In this document: positions 40,432 through 51,400 of the stretch, one piece after another
Layout of the letters: every line of letters starts with the position of its first letter
Numbering within the stretch: position 1 is the stretch's first letter
NCBI GenBank assembly: GCA_965644315.1
Contig: CBFFRQ010000069.1
Coordinates: forward strand, 248,001-312,000
Direction: 5' to 3'
From: Caecitellus pseudoparvulus
Taxonomy: Eukaryota > Bigyra: Bicosoecida
Length of the DNA stretch: 64,000 nucleotides
Notes under the pieces: generated by a model
Databases searched by the model: none
The model's input: the letters and a program-made list of their open reading frames with translations, nothing else
What the model was told of the DNA's origin: nothing
Translations under genes and position numbers: made by a program

Positions 40432-41012
40432 GGTGACGGCAGGGTTTGAGCAGAAGTATTCGCTTGGAGGAGCACTTGCTACGTCAGAAGCATGTGCAGA
40501 GGCTCACGGCTGTCTTGGAGTTTTGTTGCGGGCCGCTGAACTGCTGTGAGCCCTTCTTGGCTGCTCTCGTGGCCAGCTCGGGAGCGCCCACACAGAGTTG
40601 CCTTCCGAGGTCCGAATCGTGTGGTTGAAGGGGAAGCTCCCAGTGTCCCTGACTCGGGGGAGGAGATTGCAGCGGGGCTGGGGCCTTACATTTGATAAAT
40701 GACTTGCTCGTGCTTCTTGTCTTCGGAGTACAACTCCGGAGTTCGCGAGATCTACATCTTGGCTGCAGGTTCGTTTCGCAGCGGCGCCTAGCGACAGCCC
40801 CCCCTCGCAGGCATCCCACGTGACAGTCACGATCATGGCAGACCACACCCATGCTTCACTTTCACTGATCCCCGTACCACCGCAAACCATTCGCACCACA
40901 GGGCTCGCAGGCAACGGTGTCCAGCAGCCACGCTTTTTGACAGCAGCTTCCTGTCCCTGTCGCGGCCACTCTCAAGGCCACGCGCTTCCCCAGTCCTTCA
41001 TCCACCCGCACC
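40432..41012. other. Divergent intergenic region, C1orf131-like / CPT2
   Basis: 581 bp between divergent starts. Short open frames only, none with recognisable similarity; no RNA gene or repeat seen. Confidence 0.4.
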
Positions 41013-43202
41013 ATGTTGAGCCAGTCCATTCGGCACCATGCCCGTCGCAGCTCTCAGGTGTGTGTGTCCTTGTGTGTGCTCCGGCGCGCGGCGCCGTGCA
41101 TCGTGCCTCCCCTGGCATCCTGCAGGCCGTCGCCAAGTGCATGTCCACGACGCCACTGGACTTGTCCCCCGAGGCCCTGATGCAAAACAGCGTCATCCCC
41201 ACGATGCACTACCAGGCCAGCCTCCCGCGCCTGGCCATCCCCGACCTTGACAAGACTTGCGAGAGGTGAGCCTGCATTAAATTTCCGCACCACGCCGCCT
41301 CCTTGCCTCACTGTCCCTGGCTCCATGAGGCCCTGTGCAGGTACTTGTACGCCACCAGCCCTCTCGTGTCACCTGAGCAGCACGCCCGAACCCGGGAGGT
41401 GGTGGAAGACTTCCGCACTGGCCTGGGCAAGGAGCTGCAGGCTGCGCTGGTGGCCCATGACAAGGCCCATCCCGACACGAGCTACATTTCCAGTGCGTCT
41501 TGGCGCAGCGAGCCTGCGCCCCGCAGCGCCCAGGCGGCGCACCCGGACTACTCCGCCCTTCCCCACAGAGATGTGGTTTGACATGTACCTGGAGAACCGG
41601 GACCCGCTGCCGCTGAACTTGACGCCGCAGCTCACGTGGAAGGCGGACCCCGAGCCAGCAAAGAACGAGTGGTGCCAGCTCAGCGCCAACCTCCTGGCTG
41701 CTGCCGTGCGCTTCAAGCGCTCCTTGGATGCAGGCGTCCTGGAGCCAGACGCCTTCGCCCTGAAGCCTGACCTGTACAACAAGAGCTGGGTGCGCCGAGG
41801 CATTTCCCTCCTGCCGTCGTCTCTCTCGTACTACGGCGCCTACGCCACCGACACATATGCCCTGGACATGTCCCAGTACGCAAACTTGTTCTCATCTACT
41901 CGCATTCCCAAGCAGGGCAAGGACGAGATCGTGTCGTTCTCAGGCTCCAGGCACGTAGCTGTGCTGCGGGGAGCGAAGGTGTACGCCTTGGACGTGCTGG
42001 ACGAGGGGGGGGCCCCCCTGCCCGTGCAGGCCATCGAAGCTGCACTGCGAGCCATCGTTAAGGACAGTGATGGGCAGAAGGGCGACGAGCTGGCTGTGGG
42101 CGCACTCACCGGCGCCGAGCGTGACTCATGGGCAGCCACACGCGCCACGATGGAGGCCAACCCCGCCAACGCGGCTGCCCTGGCCAAGGTGGACTCAGCG
42201 CTCTTTGCCCTGACGCTGGAGGATGCAGCTCCCGCGGACGACACCGCTCTGACGCAGGTCATGCTGCATGGCGACGCGCGCAACCGCTGGTTCGACAAGT
42301 CCTTTAACCTCATGGTCACCTCCAATGGACGAGCGGGGGTGCAGTGGGAGCACGCGTGGGGGGATGGCGTCGCCGTGCTGCGCTTCTTTAACGATGTGTA
42401 CAAGGAGCTGGCGGCGCGACCTGTGCGGGAGCTCACCCCTGCTGCCGCCTCCCCCCCCTCCGAGGTGCAGTTCGACTTGTCGGACGCGTCTGTGAGCAAG
42501 GCCATCGCAGATGCCACGGCGTACAGCGCCAAGGTCATCTCCGAAGTGGACGTGGACATCTACCAGGTGGAGACAGTCACCAAGGCGGACATCAAGGCCA
42601 GCAAGCTGTCTCCAGATGGTGCTCAGCAGATGATCCTGCAGCTGGCGCACTTCTACACGCACGGGTACACGCCTTCCACGTACGAGTCCGCCTCCACCGC
42701 CGGCTTCAAGCACGGGCGCACAGAGACCATCAGGTCTGCGACGCCTGAGGCAGCGGAGATGTGCCGCGTCTTTGCCGACGCCAGCTCTTCGCCGGAGGAG
42801 CGGGCCAAGGTGCTGGCGGCTGCGTGCAGCAACCACTTCCGCATCACGCGCGAGGCGCTGATGGGGCAGGGCGTGGACCGCCACCTGTACGCGCTGAACT
42901 ACTTCGCGCAGCAAGCCGGTCACAGTCCAGCCATCTTCTCCGACGACGCGTGGGCGGTGATGAAGGACATTCGGCTGTCCACCAGCACCCTGGCCAGTGA
43001 TGCGCTGGACGGGGGGGGCTTTGGCCCTGTTTCCCGCACCGCCTACTCAGTCGGCTACGGCATCGCTGAGCGTGGCATGCAGTTCAACATCATGTCCTAC
43101 GCTCTGGACAACAAGGGCTTCGCGGAGAGCGCCACGCGCGCCATGGATCAGATCAAGGAGGTTATGCCCCTCACTGCCAAGTTGGCCCAGGCGAAGAAGT
43201 GA
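41013..43202 (+). CDS. CPT2: Carnitine O-palmitoyltransferase 2, mitochondrial
   Basis: Inner-membrane enzyme regenerating acyl-CoA from acylcarnitine for beta-oxidation. Exons 41013-41057, 41126-41265, 41341-41492 and 41569-43202 give 656 residues. Exon 1 encodes MLSQSIRHHARRSSQ, a typical matrix-targeting presequence, and is needed for it. Seen: SVIPTMHYQASLPRLAIPDL, WFDMYLENRD, SLLPSSLSYYGAYATDTYAL, DMSQYANLF, MLHGDARNRWFDKSFNLMV, catalytic His in WEHAWGDGVAVLRFF, KLSPDGAQQM, TYESASTAGFKHGRTETIR, MGQGVDRHLYAL and LSTSTL. All match CPT2 rather than CPT1 (no N-terminal membrane pair) or CRAT. Convergent with the ketoacyl synthase gene 42 bp away. Confidence 0.94.
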
Positions 43203-43244
43203 GCAGGTGCTGGGAGGTGGCGCGTGCAATGCATTGCTGGTGGT

Positions 43245-44752
43245 TCACGTGCGAGGGCTTGTGAACAGCAGGGACGCGTTGGTGCCCCCGAAGCCAAAGC
43301 TGTTGCTCATGACGGCGCTGGCGCCATCCGGCAGTGCGTGGCCACCTGGTGCAGCGGTTGCCATCACTGCCGCACCCTGCAACGCCTCCGCCACGGCCTC
43401 GTCCAGACTCTCTGGCGTCAGGTTCGCCGTGCCCGGCACAGTGCGGTGGTGCAGGGACAGCACTGCCACCGCCGCCTCCACAGCGCCTGCCGCCCCAAGC
43501 AAGTGCCCAATGTTGCCCTTGGTGCTGCCAAGCAGGGGCGCAGGCCCGACGTCGCCCCCCTCCAGGTCTGCCAGGAAGCGGGCGACACCCCGTGCTTCGA
43601 TGACGTCGCCTTGGGGAGTGCTGGTCGCGTGGGCATTGATGTAGCCCAGGCGCTGCCCGTGCAGCCCGCCCCGGGCAGCTGCAGCCGCCATGGCCAAGCT
43701 GGCCCCCGAGCCATCCTCCAGGGGCAGCGTGATGTGGTGGGCATCCCCCGACATGCCGAAGCCACCCACCTCTGCCAGCACTGGCGCACCTCGTGCAGCC
43801 GCCGCCTCCGCCTCCTCCAGCACCAACACCCCAGCGCCTTCTCCCAGCACGAACCCGTCCCGGCCTCGCACAAAGGGGCGGCTAGCCGCCGCGGGGTCCG
43901 TCGTCGTGGACAGCGCACGGGCGCGAGAGAAGCCGGACAGGGCGATGGGGGACACACACGCCTCCGTGCCCCCTGCCAGCATGACGTCAGCATCACCAAA
44001 TGCGATGCAGCGGAAGGCGTCGCCAATGGCGTGGGCGCCAGTGGCACAGGCTGTGGAGGGGGCGGTCGTGGGGCCTCGCAGGCCCCACCGCATGCTGACG
44101 TGGCCGCACGCCATGTTCACCAGCATGCGTGGCACAAAGAAGGGAGACACACGCCGGGCACCCGCCCCGCCTGGAGCGAGGGCCTGCGCCACCTGCACTG
44201 TGTCGTCGATGCTGCCAATGCCGGACCCCAGGGACACGCCCGCCCTCAGCTTTGGCAGGGAGCTTCCGTCGCCCCAGCCCGCTGAGGCTAGCGCCTCGCT
44301 GGCTGCTGCGAGGGCGAAGGCAATGAAGTCCACGCCTTGCGTCCGCATGGCTTGCTTTGGTACGTGGTCGGCCATGTTGAACTGCCCGTCGCCTGTGCCA
44401 CGGGGCACAGTGGCCACCACGCACCGCGGCAGGCCAGGCACTGTCTCTTCCTCAGTTTGCAGCTGTGCAGGAGCGCGGGGCCCAGGGTGGGACGCGTGCA
44501 AAGGTGTTGTCTACTCAGCAGGCTCCGAGCGGCTGCAAGCCTCACACGCATGCCGACGTCGCCTTGCAGCAGGCGACGCCACGTCTCGCCAGCGTTTGCT
44601 CCCAGCGGAGTGACCATGCCGACGCCGGTCACGACGACCTTCCGGGGAAACGGTGGGGCAGTGGAGAGCATGCGCGACATGGAGGCACGGGTCAGCGTGG
44701 AAGCTGCCTTGGCCACTTGCACCGCCTCCCTGACGCTCAGCTGGGACGCCAT
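43245..44752 (-). CDS. OXSM: Beta-ketoacyl-ACP synthase (KAS II type), probably mitochondrial
   Basis: Condensing enzyme of type II fatty-acid synthesis. Exons 44752-44546 and 44462-43245 (83-bp intron) give 474 residues. N-terminus MASQLSVREAVQVAKAASTL with TRASMSRML is Arg/Ser-rich without acids apart from one Glu, fitting mitochondrial import. Then VVVTGVGMVTPLGANAGETW begins the thiolase fold. Active site: Cys in STACATGAHAIGDAF, His in NAHATSTPQGD, His in GNIGHLLGAAGAVEA, the CHH triad of KAS I/II. C-terminal SNSFGFGGTNASLLF is intact. A plastid enzyme is the alternative, but the presequence and the lack of other plastid genes argue for the mitochondrial homologue. The frame extends upstream of 44752 with another ATG, less well placed. 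Confidence 0.9.
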
Positions 44753-44885
44753 GTCCTCTCCTGGCGTTTTACGATGAAACGCTAGCGCCGCTTTCAGGCA
44801 CGCAGCGTTCGCGTGATGCTGGGCAGCTGCCAGACTGACTGACCAAGTGCAGGAACGAAGTAGGATGAGTGATTTTGAATTGGCT

Positions 44886-46377
44886 TCAGCCCCGGGGAGT
44901 GCTTGAGGTGCCACTCACCCCTGCTCCGCGCCGGCTGTGGTCTGGGCTTGGGCTGCCCGAGCCGCCCTCCTCGTCCGTCTCCGCCACATGCACGCCCGAG
45001 TGAGGGAAGGTGAAGGCAGGGCTTTCCTGCCCAGTGGCCGTAGTGGTAGGGGTGCCTGGCATGCCCGGCACCAGCGCGCCAGTCACAGCGTCAATCACAC
45101 GGCGCTCCTTGAAGCAGTACAGGCACTGGAAGGCGCCGGACGTGTCAAAGCGCTGCACAGTGCGCACGCGGCGCATGTCGTCCACCACCGTCACCGTCTC
45201 CACCAGGATGGGCTTCCCCGTCGCGTGGGAGGTGGCAGTCAGCAGCAGCACGTGGGCACTCTCCTCACGCAGCTCCATGTCCACATCCCCCCAGGCGGAG
45301 GTGCCCTTCTGCACCACCTTGCACACTCCGTCGGCGACGGGGATGAGCTGCAGGGTCTGGGCGCTGGCCATGCCTGCGGCGTCAGTGATGCTCTGCGTTT
45401 CTTCCCACACGTTCAAGTCGTCATCCCACTTGAGCCCGACAGCCACCACGCGGGGAGAGGCAGGTGCTGTGCCTGCAGCAGTCAAGACTTGCGCGTCTCC
45501 GTTCCACCGCCCCTCCAGGCGGTGCAGCAGACGGAACTGGAACTTTCCCACCTGTGCAATGTACACCTGCTTGAACACACGCGCTGCGTTGGCCCAAGAG
45601 TACTTCGTGCCGGGGTGCCCCTCCTCTGCTGCACTCTCGCTGCCTGGACCCCGCCGATCGTACGGCACCACGTGCGCCGCAGGCGCCCTAGCCAGCGCCA
45701 GGGACTGCATGCCGCCTTGCGGAGTGCCACTGCCCCCACCCAAACCACCCGGGCCTCCCACACTGCCACCACCTGCACCTGCAGCTCCGTAGCCGCCTGG
45801 AGGCTTCGGCGGGTGAGGCGTGCCAGTGGCGACGAACTCCACTTCCTCAGGAACTTGCGGCGTCGTGTCCCAGTCACTGCCTCCACCTGGCTTGCTTGCG
45901 TCGAAATCTCCGAGGTCTTGGCCTCCTCTGTGCCGCAGCATGGACAGGCGTGGCACGTCGCGTTTCAGCAACGTTTCTCGAAGCTCGGCCACACGCCGCC
46001 ACACTCACCGCAGGGCCGCGTACTCCTTCTCCAGCTCCACTGCCACCGCATCGTAGTCAATCGCAGCATATGCAGCCTGGAGCCGACTGCTTGTGGGATG
46101 GAGCCTGCGCGAATCAGCCGTGGTGGCCAATGCTTCTGGCTTCTCCCGCGCTGCAACACGCCGACACGTACAGGACGGCAGAGTCTTTCACGTGGTAGTG
46201 CTTCAGAGTCAGGGTATCATCCAGCACCTCTCCACGGTACTGCAGTTGAATGTGGGACCGGTTCCCGAGGAAGCCCGGCTGCCTGCGGTACGTGGCTTTC
46301 ACCAGCGCGATGGTGGCTGACGGCTTCACCGTCACCTCCACCAAGCTCTCGCTCGAGTTGCGGATGAAGAGCTTCAT
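44886..46377 (-). CDS. Ubiquitin-like-domain protein with Gly-rich linker and beta-rich C-terminus
   Basis: Exons 46377-46168, 46076-46009 and 45927-44886 (introns 91 and 81 bp) give 439 residues. Intron 2 is a multiple of three but contains an in-frame TGA, so it must be removed. Residues 1-70 form a ubiquitin-like fold (MKLFIRNSSESLVEVTVKPS, ALVKATYRRQPG, IQLQYRGEVLDDTLTLKHYH), with no terminal Gly-Gly, so it is an integral UBL rather than a modifier. A short helix (VELEKEYAALR) and a Gly/Pro-rich linker follow. The C-terminal 200 residues look like a compact beta domain (GKFQFRLLHRLEGRWNGDAQ, VVQKGTSAWGDVDMELREES, VETVTVVDDMRRVRTVQRFD), lipocalin-like by pattern only. Function unknown. Confidence 0.66.
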
Positions 46378-46555
46378 GCTGACGCGCGCGGTCTGCGTGA
46401 AACCAATGGGATATCGGGTGTGCTAGCTGTCTTAGTGCAGGTCTGAGTGTTCAGTTTTGTGACCAGCAAGCGGTAGGGCGCTGGAGTCTGCCCTTCCCCA
46501 GCAAAGACTGTGCATTCCAACCCCCCTCTGCCTGCCACATGCAAGAGACACCACC

Positions 46556-48292
46556 CTACGCAACACTCCTGGCACATTGACCAATGCTCTCAAAGGTGCC
46601 CACACCCTTCCCACGCCTGACACGCTTGTTTGCAGCCAGCATGCGCTCCGCCTCCTGCTCCGACACCTGCCCCTTGTATGTGCCTGTGAAGGCCTGGCGC
46701 CAGAAGTCGTATGCCGATGTCAGCTTGCGGCAGGTCTCCTTGGTCATGCCTGGCAGGCGGTTGGTCACGCCCCGGCACTCCGAGTCAAATTCAGCCGCCA
46801 ACGTGTCTGTGTTGTACCCATCCGCCAATGTGGACGTGAACGCGACGTTCCAATCGTCCACGTTGTACGTGTGGTGCCAGTAGTCGCGGGGGTACCACAA
46901 CATGTCCCCCGGCTGGGCCACGCCCAAGACGCAGTCGGCGTCCAGGAACTTCGGGAAGCGCTCGTACAGCGGGTTGAACGTGTTCACATCGCCAGCCTTG
47001 TACATGCGGTCCCACTCGGAGGGGGGGCAGATGTGCCACAGCTTGCGCCCGGCGGCCTGGAACTGGTAGCTGCTGGAGCGCAGGATGTCCCAGTGGTTGA
47101 ACATGCCCGCATGGCGGTTGCCGATGAGCAGCATGCGCCAGTGAGACGCCTTCTGGAAGTTGTTGATCTCGGCATCCGACTCCAGCGCCCCTTCGATCCA
47201 CAGGTCGTCGGTGATCATGGACTGCGGGAAGGGCCCCAAGTCGGACATGAGGGAGTTCCACTCCTGCAGGTTCATGTTCCACTGGATGTACGTGCTGTTG
47301 GGTGTGTACAGGCTCTTCATGAAGTTGCCCTGTGTCCCCCGAGTCGCACGCAGCTCTTGCAGCGCTGTGGGCAGGGGCTGGAAGATGGGCGATACCTGCG
47401 GAGGGCGGTGGCACAGGGTGCAGCAATGTGCGGATGCAGCAGCACAGGCAGGTCCAACGCACACTCTCGCGTTCCATGTTGTGGGGGTAGAAATCCACCT
47501 GCAGTGGAGGGGAGCGAGGGCATGGCGCCTGGGACATCAGGCCAGCGTCAGCGACGTTTCACACACCATGCTCGTGGGGAACTTGGAGGAGAGGTACTCA
47601 GGGGTCCACTGCCTGTGCTTCGACTTGGCCCATGATGCCTGCTCTGTGACACCTGTCAGGATGAACGGATGCTGCCCTGTGCGGTACTTCCAGTGCTGGG
47701 GAGAGTACAGCTCCGCGAGCGGAATTCGGGGCATGGGCCGGATCTTGTGCCGGAGCTGCACCAGCTTGTCCTTGCCAGTCCACGGGGCCTGAGGCCCCTC
47801 AGGCGCAGCAGCAGGGTTTGATAGGGGTGTTGGAACAGGCACAGGCGCCCCTTCCTCTGCGTTCTCCGGTTCTGATGGGGTCGAAGTGCCGCTCTGCTGC
47901 ACAAGGTACTGTTGCAAGTCACGGAGGTTTTCGGACGCCAGCTCGTTCCCAGGGTTGGACTGCAGGGCCGCCTCGAACTGCGCCTTGGCTGCCTGCAACT
48001 TTCCCAGCCGCATCAGCGTGACGCCCACGTTGTTCATGTACTCGCTGTTGCCAGGGTCAAGTGCCGCGGCAGCCTCAAACCGGGGCAGGGCATCGGTGAG
48101 CTTGCCACTCTGGGCGAGCTTCAGAGCCTCTGCGTTCTCCGACACTGCCTTGGCAGGATCCGGCTGCACAACGACCTCGGCTTGTGACGCCCCCGTGGCT
48201 TTGGGTCTGCCATACTTCCTGCGTGCAGCCCCGGCGTGCTGCACCAGAATGGCGCACGCTGCCAAGGCCAGCGCCACCCTCAGCAGCTTCAT
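46556..48292 (-). CDS. Secretory-pathway JmjC-domain protein with TPRs
   Basis: Exons 48292-47567, 47498-47463 (36 nt) and 47395-46556 (introns 68 and 67 bp) give 533 residues. Residues 1-23 (MKLLRVALALAACAILVQHA) are a signal peptide, so the protein enters the ER. Residues 55-125 hold two to three TPRs (ALPRFEAAAALDPGNSEYMN, AAKAQFEAALQSNPGN). The rest is a JmjC/cupin-8 dioxygenase: PRIPLAELYSPQHWKYRTGQ, the metal pair H-x-D in GMFNHWDILRSSSYQFQAAG, GRKLWHICPP, and the second His in MLWYPRDYWHHTYNV. A 2-oxoglutarate/Fe(II) hydroxylase acting on luminal or secreted proteins is the inferred role; substrate unknown. Diverges from the membrane-protein gene 192 bp away. Confidence 0.8.
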
Positions 48293-48484
48293 GGAGCGGG
48301 ACAAGCCGGAGTAGACCAAAAATCCACAACCGTACTTCACCTCTGTCTGCAGGTGGGCTGCAGGTTGCTTGTTTTCTTGGTTTTGCTTGGACGGGTTCAG
48401 TGCTGCGTGCCGAGTAGCCTTTGGCGTGGTGGAGTGGTGAGCGGGTTCTCCTTGCCACTTGGCAGCCGCCACAGCATTGCGAGC

Positions 48485-51400
48485 ATGCAGGAAAGCGAGA
48501 TGGAGGTAGCGCTGCGACAGTCCATCCAAGTCAGCGGGGCGTTGTTGTCCTTCCTGGACGTGTCCACCCTGCTCGCTGCAGAGGCAACCTGCACAACTTG
48601 CCGGGACAGGGTGCGGAACTTGGACAACTACCTTTTCCTTCCCCTCTTGGTCAGCGACCTGCTGCCACTTGTCCAAGTGGCAGAGTTGAATGACCTGTCC
48701 GCGGTGTACTTGCTGCAGAATATTCCCTGCCTTCCACAGTGGATTTACAGGGCCATCCGCAGTGGGAGCCTGCCGCACTACATGTCACCCTCCGAGGTGT
48801 GTGGCACATCGCACGCCCACCTGCTGGACTTGCTGCACTGGCTGCAGATATCCTTGCTGCGGCACCACAACAAGAGGATCCTCGCCCCAGCAGAGGTGGT
48901 GGCGCCAAGGCTCTTTGTAGTCACCCCGCGACCTGTGCGAGAACTGGCAGTGAGAGTCGCAGCGCTTCGCGACGGCGGACGAGAGCTGTCAGCAGCAACA
49001 ATCGCCAGTGAACCAGCTCAGCGCTCAGCTCTGCAGCGACTGGACACAGCATACACATCCATCTCGCTGGGGCGCAGTCGACCCGCTGCCCACCGAGTGC
49101 CCATGGGCCCGGGCCTCGCTTGCGGCTCCTTGCTACCTCCAGCTGTGGTCGCGCACGCAGCCCGGGCAGCGTTTTCACAGCGCCCTCCAGCGCCCCGGTC
49201 TGAGAAGCTGCTACACCCCTGGAACGCGAGCCTGACAGCACAGGATGCCCGGGCGCTCAGCGTGTTTCCGTGTGCGTACCTTCCTCCGAGCGTTCTGCCT
49301 CAGCTGGGCGGAGACGGGCAGAGTCTGCGTGACAGGCAACTGCGCCGCCTGTTAGCTGACCCCCGTGGCCTGGAGTTGAGTGCCATCCGGACTGCCATAG
49401 TGTCCGCAGCGCACTCTGCTGACTGGCCTGCGGGGACAATTGTGGCGCTTCGCCAAGCCCTGGAGGCGCACACTCTGGACAACTTGTCACTGGACCCACA
49501 GATCGGGCTGGCGGGGGTGCGCATGGGCAGGGTGCCATACGTCAAGCACAGCAGTGCGCGGGAGCTCTACAGTTCCACCATTCAGAACATCAAGGTGTCA
49601 CTACAAGGGGCGTACTACTCACACTGGCGGAGTACGCAGTCTGACATGCGTGCCTTCGTCCCGCCCCAAGTTGTCCTCGGCTTGCAGTGGCCATGGTGGG
49701 CGTGGAGCGTCCTGCAGGCGTTCGCGATGAGCTTTGCTGTCCTTGGCATGACACTTGCGCCATTGTTGTACTTTGCCCTTGCATACACGGATATCCGGAC
49801 GCTGCGGGAGGGCAGCGTGGAGATGAACAACTTCGGGCACGATGTCATCGTGGCGCTTGTGTGGGACTTGCCACTTGCCGTGTTTTCGGTGGTGGCATGG
49901 ATGCCGATCGACAGCCTTCGGAGGTTCCAGCATTGGGTTGGCTACACGAACTTCCCTCACCTGAGCAGTGCTGATGATGTAGTGTTTTGTGCATATGGTT
50001 ACTTGCTCCTCTTGCTCTGCGACTCTATCTGGAGCCTGTCAGGGTACGGAATGCTGGCCTTTGTTACGAACAGCTTCCCGATCACGGACACGCCGCTTGT
50101 GGGAGTGTCTCCAGCCATGCAGCAAGCACAGTGGGTGCCTGTGGCTGTGTGGCCTTGGCTGCGCCTCGGTGGGGCTCGCTTGGCGCCCTCACGCTATCAG
50201 CTGTACCCGCACCCAGCTTGGGGGCTCGGCGAAGACGACACTCTGATGATGTCCCCGCTTTCCGTCTTCTTTTACCTTGGCTTTCGTTTGCTGTGCGGCG
50301 TTCTGCTGAAGGCGCTCGTGGCACAGTTTTTACAGCACCTCATGACTCTTCCAGCCCGATTCCGCCGGAGGCCGCACGTGGGGTTCTGGATCGGCCACCA
50401 GACTCTGGCTCACCCCTTCATTCAGATGGTCTGTTTCGTGTTTGGCGTCCTGGCTGCAGGCTTCAACCGTATCATGCGTTTGGGCGACGATTTCGGCAGC
50501 TTGCTGGATTGCCTCCAGCACACGCCGTTCCCCACCACCTTTCCTGTTCCGTTGGTGCCACCCACAGAGAGCCCTGACCAAGAAATTTTGGCTACTGTCG
50601 GAGCCTTTGTGGGGGCGGTTGCGGGCAAGGTAAAGAACTGCACAATGGCTGCCGAGTACCCTGCGCTACTGTGGCTTGAGCTTCAGCGGGCAGAAGCAGG
50701 CTTGAGGGGTGCACTATTTGGGCTGGCTCTGGCATGTGGCGGCTTATGTGCCTGGATCGTGTGGTGTGGGGGGCTGGCTTGGCCCAGCTTGTCGAGCCTG
50801 ATTCTCTTGGCCGGCGTGTGTGCCGGCTTGGCCTGCGGAGCCCATGCTGCCTTGGACCTGGGTATCGTGCGCGAAGCCAGCGCCACGGCAGAGCACCGCA
50901 CTGGACTTGCATCGCAGCTCCGAGGGCGAATCATCCACCCTGCAGGCGCGGCTTGGCAAGGCATTGCGAAAGACACTCTGCTCAAGATGTTCCCAAGCTT
51001 CGAGGCGATCAGCGCCGCAGCTGGGGGGCGCAGTATGCGTGCAGCAATCAAGCGCAGCAAGCGCCCTCCGAACCCTCGAGCTGGCAAACGGACCCGTGCC
51101 CGGCTTCGCAAGGAGATCATGCGTGAGCGCCTGGAGGGGAGGGACAGCTCAGCCCTTGAGCGGCGGCTGCAAGAGTGGACCGCGGAGCACGACACCTTCA
51201 CTCCGTCCCCCAGAGAGGCAGTTCGTGGCGTCAGCTGCCGGCTGGAGGGAAAGCTGACTCGTGTCACAGTCAGAACAGCCGTGACCGGCATGGGCATGCT
51301 GTGCGTGTTGATGTCGATGCTTCTCTCCAGTGTGGTGCCAGCGCTCGTTGGCGGCAACTTGCACACAGCGATCTCGACGCCCAGCGCCCCTCTTCCTGCT

